From Streptomyces sp. 840.1 (GTDB taxonomy: Bacteria; Actinomycetota; Actinomycetes; Streptomycetales; Streptomycetaceae): a DNA stretch of 64,000 bases. Position 1 is the stretch's first letter; each line of letters opens with the position of its first letter. Below are positions 18,794 to 28,173 of this stretch, in pieces. The stretch covers positions 4,035,001 through 4,099,000 of the forward strand of contig NZ_RJUU01000001.1 in NCBI RefSeq assembly GCF_003751445.1, written 5' to 3'. The notes beneath the pieces were generated by a model. The model did not search any database, was not told the DNA's origin, and worked only from the letters and a program-made list of their open reading frames with translations. The position numbers and the translations under genes were made by a program.

Positions 18794-19633
18794 TCAGGGG
18801 CGTATGAACTGCGGCCCCTGCGGCGGCAGGACGAAGTTCGGGTCCGGCGCGTGTGCTGCCGCCGCCGCGGGCTGCGGATAGCCGTAGGCGGGCTGCGAGG
18901 AGGCCGGCTGGGGGTAGCCGTAGGCGGGCTGCGGCGCGGCGGGCACGGGCGGGGCCGTGGCCGGCTGCGGATAGCCGTACGCGGGCTGCTGGTGCTGCAC
19001 GGTGAGCTGCGCGTCCGGGTCGGGGGCCGGTGCGGGCGGGAAGGCCGGCACGGGCGGCAGCGAGGCCGGCTCGGGCCCGGACGGCGCGGCAGTCTCGTCG
19101 ACCGAGATGCCGAACGCGGTGGCCAGCCCGACCAGACCGGTCGGGTAGCCCTGTCCCACGGCCCGGAACTTCCAGCCATCCCCGCGCCGGTACAGCTCGC
19201 CGCAGATGATCGCGGTCTCCGCGCCGGTCTCCGGCCGGATCTCGAACACGGCGAGCGGCTCACCGCCCGCAGCCGCCGCGTCGAAGAGCATGATCGACAG
19301 GTCGCGCACCTGTTCGAAAGAGGCTCCGTCGGACGACGCGGCGATGACCACCTGGTCGACCGTGGGGTCGAGCGCGTTCAGATCGGCCTCGACGGTGTCC
19401 GTCAGCCCTGTGGCGAGACTCCGCTTCGGTAGCCGTCGTACCAGGCCGGAGGGGTGACGCGGCTGGTTGTAGAAGACGAAGTCCTCGTCCGAGCGCACGC
19501 GGCCGTCGGAGCCGAGCAGCAGGGCGGAGGCGTCCACGTCGGGGACCCCGGAGCCCGGGGTCCAGCGCAGCACGGCCCGTACGGCCATGGCGTCGAGTGG
19601 GACGTTCGAGCCTTTCACCATCGCGTGCGTCAT
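18794..19633 (-). CDS. TerD family protein with Tyr/Pro repeat tail
   Basis: About 279 residues. The N-terminal 190 residues are a TerD domain with a shortened calcium motif ([12 protein letters not shown]) and the typical [21 protein letters not shown] segment. The C-terminal tail carries at least three copies of [10 protein letters not shown] separated by Ala/Pro linkers, likely a disordered scaffold. It is on the opposite strand from the other ter genes and ends 25 nt from the convergent TerA-like gene. ATG 19633 and 19642 are both possible starts. Divergent from the HpcH-like gene. Confidence 0.85.
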   Translation of the reverse strand: MTHAMVKGSNVPLDAMAVRAVLRWTPGSGVPDVDASALLLGSDGRVRSDEDFVFYNQPRHPSGLVRRLPKRSLATGLTDTVEADLNALDPTVDQVVIAASSDGASFEQVRDLSIMLFDAAAAGGEPLAVFEIRPETGAETAIICGELYRRGDGWKFRAVGQGYPTGLVGLATAFGISVDETAAPSGPEPASLPPVPAFPPAPAPDPDAQLTVQHQQPAYGYPQPATAPPVPAAPQPAYGYPQPASSQPAYGYPQPAAAAAHAPDPNFVLPPQGPQFIRP

Positions 19634-19854
19634 GGCGGTCATCCTGCCTGCTGGCCGGCCCCGTGGACAACGCGGGGGTCGCGAGCCGTGTCCCGGCTAA
19701 ATGGCGGAAGCGCCGCGTCCGCACCCTGTGGAACCATCGCTAAATGGACGAGTTACCCGGAATTCATGCGGCCAGGGAACTGCCGACACCCGGCCGTACG
19801 TACTATTACCGGCCACACGTTGTCCGATCGGTCAGGTAGCACGGGGGGATTCAA

Positions 19855-21018
19855 ATGCGTCATTTCGGGCATGTTGCGCCGGCTGTCAGGGACGACCTGT
19901 TCTTCCGGCAGCCGAGCGCCTTCGACGCCGACGCGCCGGCCCGGACGCTTTCGGCCGCGCTGGGAGCCACCCTCTACAGCCCCGCCACCCGGCCGAAGCT
20001 CGCCGACGACGTCATCAAACAGGCCGGCCGGGGCGTCGTCTCCATGGTGCTGTGCCTGGAGGATTCGATCGACGACTCCGAGGTGGCCGGCGCCGAGGAG
20101 AACCTGGTCGGACAGTTCGCGGAGCTCGCCGCGCGCGGCGGTGAACTGCCGCTGCTCTTCATCCGGGTCCGCGAGCCCCACCAGATCACCGACCTGGTGC
20201 GCAGGCTCGGCGATTCCGCTCGTCTTCTGTCCGGTTTCGTACTTCCGAAGTTCACGCAGGAGCGTGGCGTGCCCTTCATGGAGGCGCTCGCCAAGGCCGA
20301 GAGCCTCGGCGGCCGGCGGCTCTTCGCCATGCCCGTGCTCGAATCGCCCGAGCTGCTCCATCTGGAGACCCGGCGGGAAGTCCTCCGCAAGATCGCCGCC
20401 ACCGTCGGCTCGTACCGGGACCGGGTACTCGCGCTGCGCCTCGGCGTCACCGACTTCTGCTCGGCGTACGGACTGCGCAGGGCGCCCGACATGACGGCGT
20501 ACGACGTGCGGATCGTCGGCGACGTCATCGCGGACGTGGTCAACGTACTGGGCCGGGCCGACGGCACGGGCTTCACGATCACCGGACCGGTGTGGGAGTA
20601 CTTCCGGCTCCAGGAGCGGATGTTCAAGCCGCAGCTGCGCCGCAGCCCCTTCCTGGAGGGCCGGGCCGAGGAGCTGCGCACCGCGCTGATCGAGCACGAC
20701 CTGGACGGCCTGCTGCGGGAGATCGAGCTGGACCGGGCCAACGGCCTGCTCGGCAAGACCTGCATCCACCCGTCGCACGTCGCACCCGTGCACGCACTGT
20801 CGGTGGTCAGTCACGAGGAGTTCAGCGACGCCCAGGACATCCTGCGGCCGGAGAGCGGGGGTGGCGGCGTGCTGCGGTCCGCGTACACGAACAAGATGAA
20901 CGAAGTGAAGCCGCACCGGGCCTGGGCCGAGCGCACCCTGCAACGGGCCGAGGTCTTCGGAGTGGCCAGGGAAGACGTCGGCTTCGTGGATCTGCTGGCC
21001 GCGAGCCTCGCGGAATGA
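19855..21018 (+). CDS. HpcH/HpaI aldolase / citrate lyase-like protein of the Ter module
   Basis: A 387-residue TIM-barrel enzyme of the C-C bond lyase family. Visible motifs are ATLYSPATRPKLADD, VVSMVLCLEDSIDD, LFAMPVLESPELL and LRLGVTDFCSAYGL; the acidic residues would bind Mg2+. The family acts on CoA-thioesters or small keto acids, but the substrate of the Ter-linked branch is unknown. In Ter stress systems (described by Aravind and colleagues) such an enzyme, a PRTase, StiP and a HAD form a biosynthetic set predicted to make a nucleoside-like compound. GGGGGGA precedes the ATG. Confidence 0.88.
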   Translation: MRHFGHVAPAVRDDLFFRQPSAFDADAPARTLSAALGATLYSPATRPKLADDVIKQAGRGVVSMVLCLEDSIDDSEVAGAEENLVGQFAELAARGGELPLLFIRVREPHQITDLVRRLGDSARLLSGFVLPKFTQERGVPFMEALAKAESLGGRRLFAMPVLESPELLHLETRREVLRKIAATVGSYRDRVLALRLGVTDFCSAYGLRRAPDMTAYDVRIVGDVIADVVNVLGRADGTGFTITGPVWEYFRLQERMFKPQLRRSPFLEGRAEELRTALIEHDLDGLLREIELDRANGLLGKTCIHPSHVAPVHALSVVSHEEFSDAQDILRPESGGGGVLRSAYTNKMNEVKPHRAWAERTLQRAEVFGVAREDVGFVDLLAASLAE

Positions 21019-21066
21019 GGCTGTTCGGGTGAGGCTGGTCCGGGGACGTCATACCGGGTGGTGACG

Positions 21067-21100
21067 GTGTTCCTGCGACGGTGACGTGTTCCTGCGACGG
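21067..21100. repeat. 19-bp tandem direct repeat
   Basis: GTGTTCCTGCGACGG occurs at 21067-21081 and 21086-21100, followed by partial copies to about 21140. It lies in the leader between the HpcH-like gene and the fused PRTase gene, and could be a regulatory site. Confidence 0.6.
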
Positions 21101-21210
21101 GGACGGTGATGGAGGTCCCGGTGCCGGTGTTCCGGTGACGGTTACGGATGGGCGTGGCCCCGAGTGCGGTCCGATGAGCGGGCGCACGGCTGAGGAAAGA
21201 GACGGCGAAC

Positions 21211-23937
21211 GTGGTGTGGTCGGGTAGCTGGGTCGCGGAGCGGCTGGGCGTCGAGCTCGTGGGCGACGGCGAACTGCGGGAACTGCTGGGCCTCGCCCTG
21301 CGGCGCAACCCCAAGCGGGCACATCTGCTCGTGTCCCAGGTACTCGGCAAGCATGTGCCGCAGTACCCCTCGGTGGTCTACGGCGCCGGATTTGAGCTCG
21401 GCCGCCAGGTCCGGGACCTGCTCGGGGAGGCCGGGGCGCGGCACGCGGTCGTGCTCGGCTACGCGGAGACGGCCACCGGCCTCGGCCACGCGGTCGCCGA
21501 CGGGCTCGGCACGGCACCGTACCTGCATTCGACGCGCCGCCCCGTGGCGGGCGTGGCACGGGCGGGCGGCTTCGAGGAGTCGCACTCGCACGCCACCTCG
21601 CACCTGCTGCTGCCGGAGGACCCGGACCTGCTGGCGGGGGACGCGGACCCGGCGGGTTCGGCCGGCACGCCGGGTGCGGCTGCCGGGCCCGGTCCGGCCG
21701 GTACGTCGGATTCGGCCGACGCGGTGCTCGTGCTGGTGGACGACGAGTTCTCCACGGGCAACACCGTCCTCAACACCATCCGTGCCCTGCACGAGCGCTA
21801 CCCGCGCAACCGCTACGTGATAGTCGCCCTGGTCGACATGCGCTCACCGGCCGACCGGGGCCGGCTGGCCGAGTTCGCGGCGGAGATCGGCGCCCGCGTC
21901 GACCTGGTGGCGAGGAACTCGGGCACGGTCCGCCTCCCGGACGGCGTCCTGGAGAAGGGGCAGGCGCTGGTCGCGGCGGAGGAGGCGGCACAGGACTCGG
22001 CACCGGGTGCCGGGACGGCGGCGCCGCCGCCCGCGTCCGGCGCCGCCCGCCCTTGTACCCGGGTGGACCTCCGGTGGCCCGCCGGTGTGCCCGACGGCGG
22101 CAGGCACGGCTTCACCCCCGAGCACCGCGCCCGGCTGGAGGCGGCCCTCCCCGCCATGGCGGACCGGATCGCCGCAGCTCTGGCGGACGGGGCGCCGGAG
22201 CTGGCCGGGCCCTCGGAGGGGGACGAGGTCCCGGCCGGAGGCGGGGTGCGCCGTGTGCTGGTGCTCGGCTTCGAGGAGCTGATGTACGCGCCCCTGCGCC
22301 TGGGCACGGCTCTGGAGGACCGCCTCGGCGCCGAGGTCCGCTACTCCACCACGACCCGCTCCCCGGTCCTCGCGGTGGACGACCCCGGGTACGCGATACG
22401 TACCCGGCTGGTCTTCCCGGCCCACGACGACCCGGCCGACGGCCCCGGTGACCGGTACGCGTACAACGTCGCGGGCGCCGGGTTCGACGCCGTGGTGGCC
22501 GTCGTCGACTCCATCGCGGACACGCCGGAACTGCACGCCCCCGACGGACTGCTGGCGCGGCTCGCCCCGCACACGGCCCAGGTCCTCCTGGCGGTGGTGC
22601 CCTCGTACACACCGACACCGGCATCGATACAGCACCCGACACCGGCATCGCTACAGCACCCGACACCGATAACGGCATCGACACCGACAGAGGCGATACC
22701 CGAGGCGGCGGGCCGGCCCGCGCCGTCCGCGGCCCCCGTTCCGTCGTACGCCCCCGACCGCCAGGAAGAACCCCGCATGCTGCCCGAGCCCCTCCGCGGC
22801 CCCGCCTTCTCCTCCTACGCGCCCGACGAGGTCGGCTGGCTGCTCCAGGACCTCTCGGACACCGAGCTGGAGGCGCCCACCGAGGAGCGCGAGGAGGCGA
22901 TACAGAGCGGTGGCGCGCACTACGCCGAGTCGCTGCCCGTCGAGTACCAGCCGTCCGACGCCTACCAGGACCTGTTCAAGGCGGCGCTGGACCTGTCGGC
23001 CGTCCGTATCGCCCGCGCTGTCGGCGCCGTCACCGAGACCGTCCTCGCCGAGCGCGGCCCCCGCCCCGTACTGGTCTCGCTGGCGCGGGCCGGTACGCCC
23101 GTCGGCGTACTGATGCGCCGCTGGGCCCGCCACCGGCACGGCGTCGACCTGCCGCACTACGCGGTCTCCATCGTGCGCGGCCGGGGCATCGACGCCAACG
23201 CCCTGCGCTGGCTGGCCGCCCACCACAACCCGGCCGATGTCGTCTTCGTCGACGGCTGGACGGGCAAGGGCGCCATCACCCGCGAACTGGCCGCAGCCAT
23301 CGCGGAGTTCGAGGAAGCCGACGGAACCGAGGGCTTCAACCCGGAGATCGCGGTCCTGGCCGACCCCGGCGGCTGCGTCCGTACGTACGGCACCCGCGAG
23401 GACTTCCTGATCCCCTCGGCCTGCCTCAACTCCACGGTGTCCGGCCTGATCTCCCGTACGGTCCTGCGCTCCGACCTGGTCGGACCGGACGACTTCCACG
23501 GCGCGAAGTTCTACCGCGAGCTCGCCGGTTCGGATGTCTCGGGCCACTTCCTCGACACCATCGCCGACCGGTTCGGCGAGGTCGCGGACGCGGTCGATGC
23601 CGATGCCAAGGAACTGCTCACCGCCGACCGCGCACCCACCTGGGAGGGCTGGGCCGCAGTGGAGCGGATCAGCGAGGAGTACGGCATCCACGACGTGAAC
23701 CTGGTCAAGCCGGGCGTCGGGGAGACGACCCGGGTCCTGCTGCGCCGGGTCCCCTGGAAGATCCTCGCCAAGCGCGGCGCCGGTGCGGACCTGGAGCACA
23801 TCAGGCTGCTGGCCGAACAGCGCGGCGTCCCGGTCGAGGAGGTCGACGCACTCCCGTACACCTGCGTCGGGCTGATCCACCCCAAGTACACGCGCGGCGC
23901 GACCGGCGCGGACGGCAAGGCGGTGGAGTCCAAGTGA
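21211..23937 (+). CDS. Fused phosphoribosyltransferase-TRSP / StiP-PELOTA protein of the Ter module
   Basis: A 908-residue two-part protein. Residues 1-260 are a phosphoribosyltransferase (PRPP loop VLVDDEFSTGNTVLNTI). Residues 300-460 resemble the TRSP partner domain. After a low-complexity linker, residues 525-908 match the StiP-type domain (PVLVSLARAGTPVGVLMRRW, DGWTGKGAIT, a cysteine in DPGGCVRTYG) with a C-terminal PELOTA-like RNA-binding segment. These are usually separate adjacent genes. No stop separates them here. An internal ATG at 22777 has AGGAAG 8 nt upstream, so a separate StiP product could also be made. The stop overlaps the HAD start (GTGA). Confidence 0.83.
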   Translation: MVWSGSWVAERLGVELVGDGELRELLGLALRRNPKRAHLLVSQVLGKHVPQYPSVVYGAGFELGRQVRDLLGEAGARHAVVLGYAETATGLGHAVADGLGTAPYLHSTRRPVAGVARAGGFEESHSHATSHLLLPEDPDLLAGDADPAGSAGTPGAAAGPGPAGTSDSADAVLVLVDDEFSTGNTVLNTIRALHERYPRNRYVIVALVDMRSPADRGRLAEFAAEIGARVDLVARNSGTVRLPDGVLEKGQALVAAEEAAQDSAPGAGTAAPPPASGAARPCTRVDLRWPAGVPDGGRHGFTPEHRARLEAALPAMADRIAAALADGAPELAGPSEGDEVPAGGGVRRVLVLGFEELMYAPLRLGTALEDRLGAEVRYSTTTRSPVLAVDDPGYAIRTRLVFPAHDDPADGPGDRYAYNVAGAGFDAVVAVVDSIADTPELHAPDGLLARLAPHTAQVLLAVVPSYTPTPASIQHPTPASLQHPTPITASTPTEAIPEAAGRPAPSAAPVPSYAPDRQEEPRMLPEPLRGPAFSSYAPDEVGWLLQDLSDTELEAPTEEREEAIQSGGAHYAESLPVEYQPSDAYQDLFKAALDLSAVRIARAVGAVTETVLAERGPRPVLVSLARAGTPVGVLMRRWARHRHGVDLPHYAVSIVRGRGIDANALRWLAAHHNPADVVFVDGWTGKGAITRELAAAIAEFEEADGTEGFNPEIAVLADPGGCVRTYGTREDFLIPSACLNSTVSGLISRTVLRSDLVGPDDFHGAKFYRELAGSDVSGHFLDTIADRFGEVADAVDADAKELLTADRAPTWEGWAAVERISEEYGIHDVNLVKPGVGETTRVLLRRVPWKILAKRGAGADLEHIRLLAEQRGVPVEEVDALPYTCVGLIHPKYTRGATGADGKAVESK
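22613..22668 (+). repeat. 24-bp tandem repeat in the PRTase/StiP linker
   Basis: Two full 24-bp units (22613-22636 and 22637-22660) plus 8 bp encode an eight-residue repeat (PTPASIQH, PTPASLQH). They sit exactly in the junction between the two halves of the fused protein and suggest slippage during gene fusion. Confidence 0.8.
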
Positions 23938-24776
23938 GCGCCCACGCTCCCTCCCCGGTGACGCTGGTCGCCAGCGACCTCGACCGCACCCTCATCTACT
24001 CGGCGGCCGCACTCCAGCTCCCGATGCCGGACGCGGAGGCCCCCAGGCTCCTCTGCGTCGAGGTGTACGACCACAAACCGCTCTCGTACGTCACGGAGGC
24101 GGCGGCGGAACTGCTCGTCGAACTGGCCGCCGCCACGGTCTTCGTGCCCACCACCACCCGCACCCGCGAGCAGTACCACCGCATCCATCTCCCGGGGCCG
24201 GCACCCCGGTTCGCGATCTGCGCCAACGGCGGACACATCCTCGTGGACGGCGAGTCCGACCCGGACTGGCAGCGGACGGTGGCCGGCCGGCTGGCCGACG
24301 AGTGCGCCTCGCTCGCCGAGGTCCGCGCCCACCTCGTGTCCGCGGCCGACCCCGCCTGGCTGCTCAAGGAGCGGGTCGCCGAGGACCTCTTCGCCTACCT
24401 CGTCGTCGACCGGGCCCAGCTGCCCCCGGACTGGCGCCAGGAGCTGGCCGAGTGGGCGGAGCCGCGCGGCTGGTCCGTCTCGCTCCAGGGCCGCAAGATC
24501 TACGTCGTGCCGAGGCCGCTCACCAAGAGCGCGGCGATGCGCGAGGTGGCCCGCCGTACGGGCGCCGAGCTCACGCTCGCCGCCGGTGACTCCCTCCTGG
24601 ACGCCGACCTGCTGCTCGCCGCCGACCACGGCTGGCGCCCCGGCCACGGCGAACTGGCCGACGCGGGGTGGAGCGCCCCGCACGTGGAGGCGACGGCGGA
24701 GCGGGGCGTGGCCGCGGGTGAGGAGATCCTGCGGCGCCTCCTCCTGCGCGCGTCGAGCCTGGGCCAGGCCGCCTGA
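23934..24776 (+). CDS. HAD family hydrolase of the Ter module
   Basis: A 280-residue haloacid-dehalogenase-fold phosphatase, Cof/sucrose-phosphatase-like. Motif I is ASDLDRTLIYS (nucleophile Asp followed by Asp+2). A Lys in KSAAMREVARR is the motif III candidate, and AAGDSLLDADLLLAAD is motif IV with its Mg2+-binding aspartates. It starts with a GTG that overlaps the stop of the fused PRTase by 4 nt, so it is coupled to it. It would remove a phosphate from the product of the PRTase/HpcH pathway; the exact substrate is unknown. Confidence 0.9.
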   Translation: MSAHAPSPVTLVASDLDRTLIYSAAALQLPMPDAEAPRLLCVEVYDHKPLSYVTEAAAELLVELAAATVFVPTTTRTREQYHRIHLPGPAPRFAICANGGHILVDGESDPDWQRTVAGRLADECASLAEVRAHLVSAADPAWLLKERVAEDLFAYLVVDRAQLPPDWRQELAEWAEPRGWSVSLQGRKIYVVPRPLTKSAAMREVARRTGAELTLAAGDSLLDADLLLAADHGWRPGHGELADAGWSAPHVEATAERGVAAGEEILRRLLLRASSLGQAA

Positions 24777-24898
24777 CCGACCGAGGACCGTGTCGCCCGC
24801 CGCGCCGCCGCACCGGCTCGAACCGGCTGCGTCCGGCGGCTACAGTCGCCGCGTTCCCGCCCGCCGGGGGAGCACGTGGCCGAGCAAGGAGTTGTGCG

Positions 24899-25558
24899 AT
24901 GACCAAGGGCAACGAAACCAAGATCACTGACGAGCTCTACGCGTACATGCTGGCGCACAATCCGCCGCTGGACGCGGTGCAGCGCGAGCTCGTCGAGACC
25001 ACGTACGCCCGTCTCCCCGACCACGCGGGCATGCAGTCGGCCGAGGAGCAGGGCCCGCTGCTGGCCTTCCTCGTCCGGCTGACCGGGGCCCGTCACATCG
25101 TGGAGGTCGGCACCTTCACCGGCTTCTCCGCCCTGTCGATGGCGCAGGCCATGCCCGCCGACGGAAAGCTGATCGCCTGCGACGTCTCGGAGGAGTGGAC
25201 GGCGTACGGCCGCGAGGCATGGGAGAAGGCAGGCGTGGCCGACAGGATCGACCTGCGGATCGCCCCTGCCCTGGACACGCTGCGGGCGATGCCCGCCGAG
25301 CCGCACATCGACTTCGCCTACCTCGACGCGGACAAGGGCAGCTACATCCCCTACTGGGAGGAGCTGGTGCCCCGGATGCGCCGGGACGGCGTCATCGCCA
25401 CGGACAACGTGCTCTTCCACGGCCGCGTGACGGACCCGGACGCGACCGGCGGAGCGGCGGCCATCAAGGAGTTCAACGACCACGTCTCCGCCGACGCGCG
25501 GATGGACAGCGTGCTGCTCACGGTGTCGGACGGCCTGACCCTGTCGCGCAAGCGGTAG
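24899..25558 (+). CDS. Class I SAM-dependent O-methyltransferase
   Basis: A 219-residue member of the caffeoyl-CoA/catechol O-methyltransferase family (Methyltransf_3). The SAM loop is VEVGTFTGFSALSMA; the metal and substrate site includes FAYLDADKGSYIPYWE and DNVLFHGRV. It acts on a catechol-like hydroxyl with Mg2+ in known members; the natural substrate here is unknown. ATG 24899 follows GGAGTT. It lies 122 nt downstream of the HAD gene, so may or may not be co-transcribed with the Ter module. Confidence 0.92.
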   Translation: MTKGNETKITDELYAYMLAHNPPLDAVQRELVETTYARLPDHAGMQSAEEQGPLLAFLVRLTGARHIVEVGTFTGFSALSMAQAMPADGKLIACDVSEEWTAYGREAWEKAGVADRIDLRIAPALDTLRAMPAEPHIDFAYLDADKGSYIPYWEELVPRMRRDGVIATDNVLFHGRVTDPDATGGAAAIKEFNDHVSADARMDSVLLTVSDGLTLSRKR

Positions 25559-25615
25559 CCGTAGCGGGCGGAGACAAGCGGTAGGCGGCCGTAGCGAGCC
25601 GCAGGGGCTGGAGGA

Positions 25616-25837
25616 TCAGCCGCAGCAGCCCCCGCCGCAACAACCGCCGCCTCCGCCACCGCCGCCCGACGGCGCGGGCCCGGAACCGGCCGCGCCGCCG
25701 ACGGCGACGGCGGAGAGCAGCTTCACGGTGTCCTCGTGCCCGGCGGGGCAGGAGGCGGGGGCCGACGACTCGGCCATCGGGCGGCTGAGTTCGAACGTGT
25801 CTCCGCAGGAGCGGCAGCGGTACTCGTAACGAGGCAT
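25616..25837 (-). CDS. FmdB-like zinc-ribbon protein
   Basis: A 73-residue protein starting MPRYEYRCRSCGDTFELSRPM, the typical N terminus of the FmdB/CxxC_CXXC_SSSS regulators, followed by a CPAGH knuckle that completes a zinc site. The C-terminal 25 residues are almost entirely Gly with four Cys (CCGGGCC), a composition seen in streptomycete members that may bind an extra metal. The function is unknown. It is convergent with the methyltransferase gene. Confidence 0.88.
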   Translation of the reverse strand: MPRYEYRCRSCGDTFELSRPMAESSAPASCPAGHEDTVKLLSAVAVGGAAGSGPAPSGGGGGGGGCCGGGCCG

Positions 25838-25922
25838 GCGCTCAGGTTATCCGCAGAGCCCGGGTCCCGGGCAGAGGCGCTGTCACGGGCACGCGCTGCG
25901 GGGCCGGTACCTGGCACCGGCC

Positions 25923-26549
25923 CTACAGCCACCGCCCGGATGCGGATGACGGCCGCACGACGACGGGCATCTCCGCACTCTGCCGCCGCCGACCGAGGCG
26001 TTCCTCGTCTGCGGCTTCCTCGGGGTGGCGGGTCCGCCAGTACGGGTTGTCGTGCGGGAGCCCGCCGCTGACGCGCCCGTACATCCCGAACATCATCAGC
26101 AGCAGCCCGACGACGAAGGCGAACAGCACGTTCTGGATCCGGAAGGCGAGGAAGTTCATTCCGGTGTCCAGCACCGCGAGGCCCACGAAGCCGCTGAGGA
26201 TGAAGGCGACACCGAGGACCATGTTGAGGGTCGAGGCGAAGTTGCCGCTGATCACCATCCCGATGAAGAGCAGCAGTCCGACGCAGATCGACAGCACGCT
26301 GAGCGCGCCGTTGGTGCTGAGGCCGGCGACCATGTCGCCGCCGGTGCTGAAGAAGCCGATCTTGTCGATCAGCCCGAGGATGCCGAAGGCCAGCAGCACC
26401 AGGCCCATCAGCCCGGCCCCCACCCGGTAGACGCGGCTGAGGCGGTGGTCGACCGGCAGGTGCTCATCGAGCCGAGTGGCCCTGCGGTGAGCGGCGGGCC
26501 GTCGTGCGGGACGCTGGACACGGGTCGCATGGGGCGCATGGGTCGCCAT
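25923..26549 (-). CDS. DUF4383-like integral membrane protein
   Basis: About 208 residues with four membrane helices (from VYRVGAGLMGLVLLAFGILGL to IQNVLFAFVVGLLLMMFG). The N-terminal 45 residues are basic and the C-terminal tail is charged and cytoplasmic. The pattern fits DUF4383, an actinobacterial membrane family of unknown role. ATG 26549 was chosen because GGAGG lies just upstream. Confidence 0.83.
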   Translation of the reverse strand: MATHAPHATRVQRPARRPAAHRRATRLDEHLPVDHRLSRVYRVGAGLMGLVLLAFGILGLIDKIGFFSTGGDMVAGLSTNGALSVLSICVGLLLFIGMVISGNFASTLNMVLGVAFILSGFVGLAVLDTGMNFLAFRIQNVLFAFVVGLLLMMFGMYGRVSGGLPHDNPYWRTRHPEEAADEERLGRRRQSAEMPVVVRPSSASGRWL

Positions 26550-26707
26550 GGAGGAGCCTCCTTCGGCCACTACCAGGATCGCTCCATGAGGGATGCGGCG
26601 CACGTCAGGACCGTCGCGTCAGCACACCGCACCCACAGCAGCGCTCAACTGCTGCAACTGCTGCAACTACTCCGGCTACCTCAGCTACCTCAGCTACTTC
26701 AGCGACC
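26550..26707. repeat. Short-period repeat tract between two genes
   Basis: From about 26645 to 26710 the sequence is a run of CTGCAA-like and TACCTCAGC-like units. It ends at the stop of the coiled-coil gene (26708). No gene is supported here. Slippage-prone, otherwise unremarkable. Confidence 0.6.
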
Positions 26708-28102
26708 TCAGCTTCCGGCTCCACGCTCCTCGCGGATCTCGGAGACCACGTGCGCGGCGGTCTTGCGGACACCCTCCGTGACGGTCAGGAAGTGCCAGTA
26801 GTCGGGATGGCGCCCCTCAAGGCCGCTGACGGCCTGGTCGAGCCGGGCCACGGCGTCGTCCAGCGGGCGGGCGTGGCGCGGCTCGGGAGTGTTGCGCCCG
26901 GCCATGGCCAGCCGCTGGGCGTCCCGGATTGCGAACCGGGTCCGCTGGATCTCCTGCTGCGGGTCCTTGGCCACCTCGTTCAGCCGGTGCAGCCGGTCAC
27001 CGGCTGCGGACACCGCCTCATCGGTGGCATTGAGCAGGGCCCGTACCGTGCTCAGCCGCGACGTCGCATCGGCCCAGCGCTGCTCGCTGCGCGCCTTCGC
27101 GGCCTCCTTCAGCTTCTCCTCGGCCTGGCGGACATTGATCGCGGCCTGCTCCGGAACGGGCTGGAGGTCCTGCCAGCAGGCGGCCGAGAACCGCCGCCGC
27201 AACTCGCTGAGCACGGGCTCGACGGAGCCGGCCCGGGTGGTCAGGGCCTCGGCGCGCGTACGCAGCGTGACCAGCCGGCGATCGATCTCGGCGGCCCGCT
27301 CGGGCAACTGGGCCGCCTCGGCCCGCACCGCCTCGGCGTCGCGCAGCACCCGGTCGGCACGCTGGAGGGTCTCGGCCACGCCGTGCCGGCCGGCCCCCTG
27401 GTTGAGCTTGGTCAGCTCGGGGGCGAGGGCGGCAAGCCGGGCGGCGAGCTCATCCGCTCGCAGTCCGGACTCCCGCACCGCGTCGAGAGCATTGCTCGCG
27501 GACAGGAGCGCCTGCCGGGCCCGCTCCACAGCGGGCGCGAGCCGGGCGAGCTGGGTCTCGGCACTGCCGAGCAGCGGCCCCAGACCGGCCGCGTACCGGT
27601 CGAGCTCGCCCTTGACCCGTACGAGGTCGTTCTTGGCGGAGGACAGCTGAGCCTTGGCCTGCGTCGCGATCGACGGTTCGAGATCGTCGCGGTCCAGATC
27701 GTGCGCGTCCACGGCGGTGATGTAGGCGCTGCTGGCCGCGTCGATGGACCGTCCGAGCGCGGCGAAGTCGTCCACTGCCTTGCGCGCGGCCGGAGAGCTG
27801 TCCACCGCGGTGATCGTCTCGATCGAGATCTGTAGATCGCGCTGGGCGGTGTCCAGCTCGTAGAAGGCCTCGGCGGCGGCATCCTTCGCCGCCTGGGCCT
27901 CCGCCCGCTGCCCCTCCCCGCGCCCGCCGAACCAGCGCCGCGTGCCGCCCCCTGCGAAGGCACCCGAAAGGACGCCCGCGAGCAGCGGCACCGGCAGCAG
28001 CATCAACCCGAGGACGTCACGGACCCCACGGCCCCGAGGGACGTCTCTGACGGCGGAACTCGCACCCGCTCTCGCCTGCGGCTTCGCGTGTGTCGCCGTC
28101 AC
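26708..28102 (-). CDS. Membrane-anchored coiled-coil protein
   Basis: About 464 residues with one membrane segment (VLGLMLLPVPLLAGVLSGAFAG) near the N terminus. It is followed by 400 residues of Ala/Glu/Leu-rich helix with heptads, no cysteine-based motif, and one Trp-rich stretch (ARSEQRWADATSRL). This resembles spectrin/EzrA-like rods that lie on the membrane. I cannot assign a family. GTG 28102 has GGGAGAGG upstream and was preferred to GTG 28147. It is upstream of, and in line with, the DUF4383 gene. Confidence 0.75.
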   Translation of the reverse strand: MTATHAKPQARAGASSAVRDVPRGRGVRDVLGLMLLPVPLLAGVLSGAFAGGGTRRWFGGRGEGQRAEAQAAKDAAAEAFYELDTAQRDLQISIETITAVDSSPAARKAVDDFAALGRSIDAASSAYITAVDAHDLDRDDLEPSIATQAKAQLSSAKNDLVRVKGELDRYAAGLGPLLGSAETQLARLAPAVERARQALLSASNALDAVRESGLRADELAARLAALAPELTKLNQGAGRHGVAETLQRADRVLRDAEAVRAEAAQLPERAAEIDRRLVTLRTRAEALTTRAGSVEPVLSELRRRFSAACWQDLQPVPEQAAINVRQAEEKLKEAAKARSEQRWADATSRLSTVRALLNATDEAVSAAGDRLHRLNEVAKDPQQEIQRTRFAIRDAQRLAMAGRNTPEPRHARPLDDAVARLDQAVSGLEGRHPDYWHFLTVTEGVRKTAAHVVSEIREERGAGS

Positions 28103-28173
28103 ATCCCTCTCCCGTGCCGATTCGCCCTGCCCGGTACATTCTCCCACCAGGTAAGGACGAACACACGGGCCGG

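Noticed and set aside
26645..26710. Short-period repeats that could suggest a CRISPR or minisatellite
   Set aside because: Units are 6-9 bp with no spacers or dyad symmetry; it looks like a simple slippage tract.
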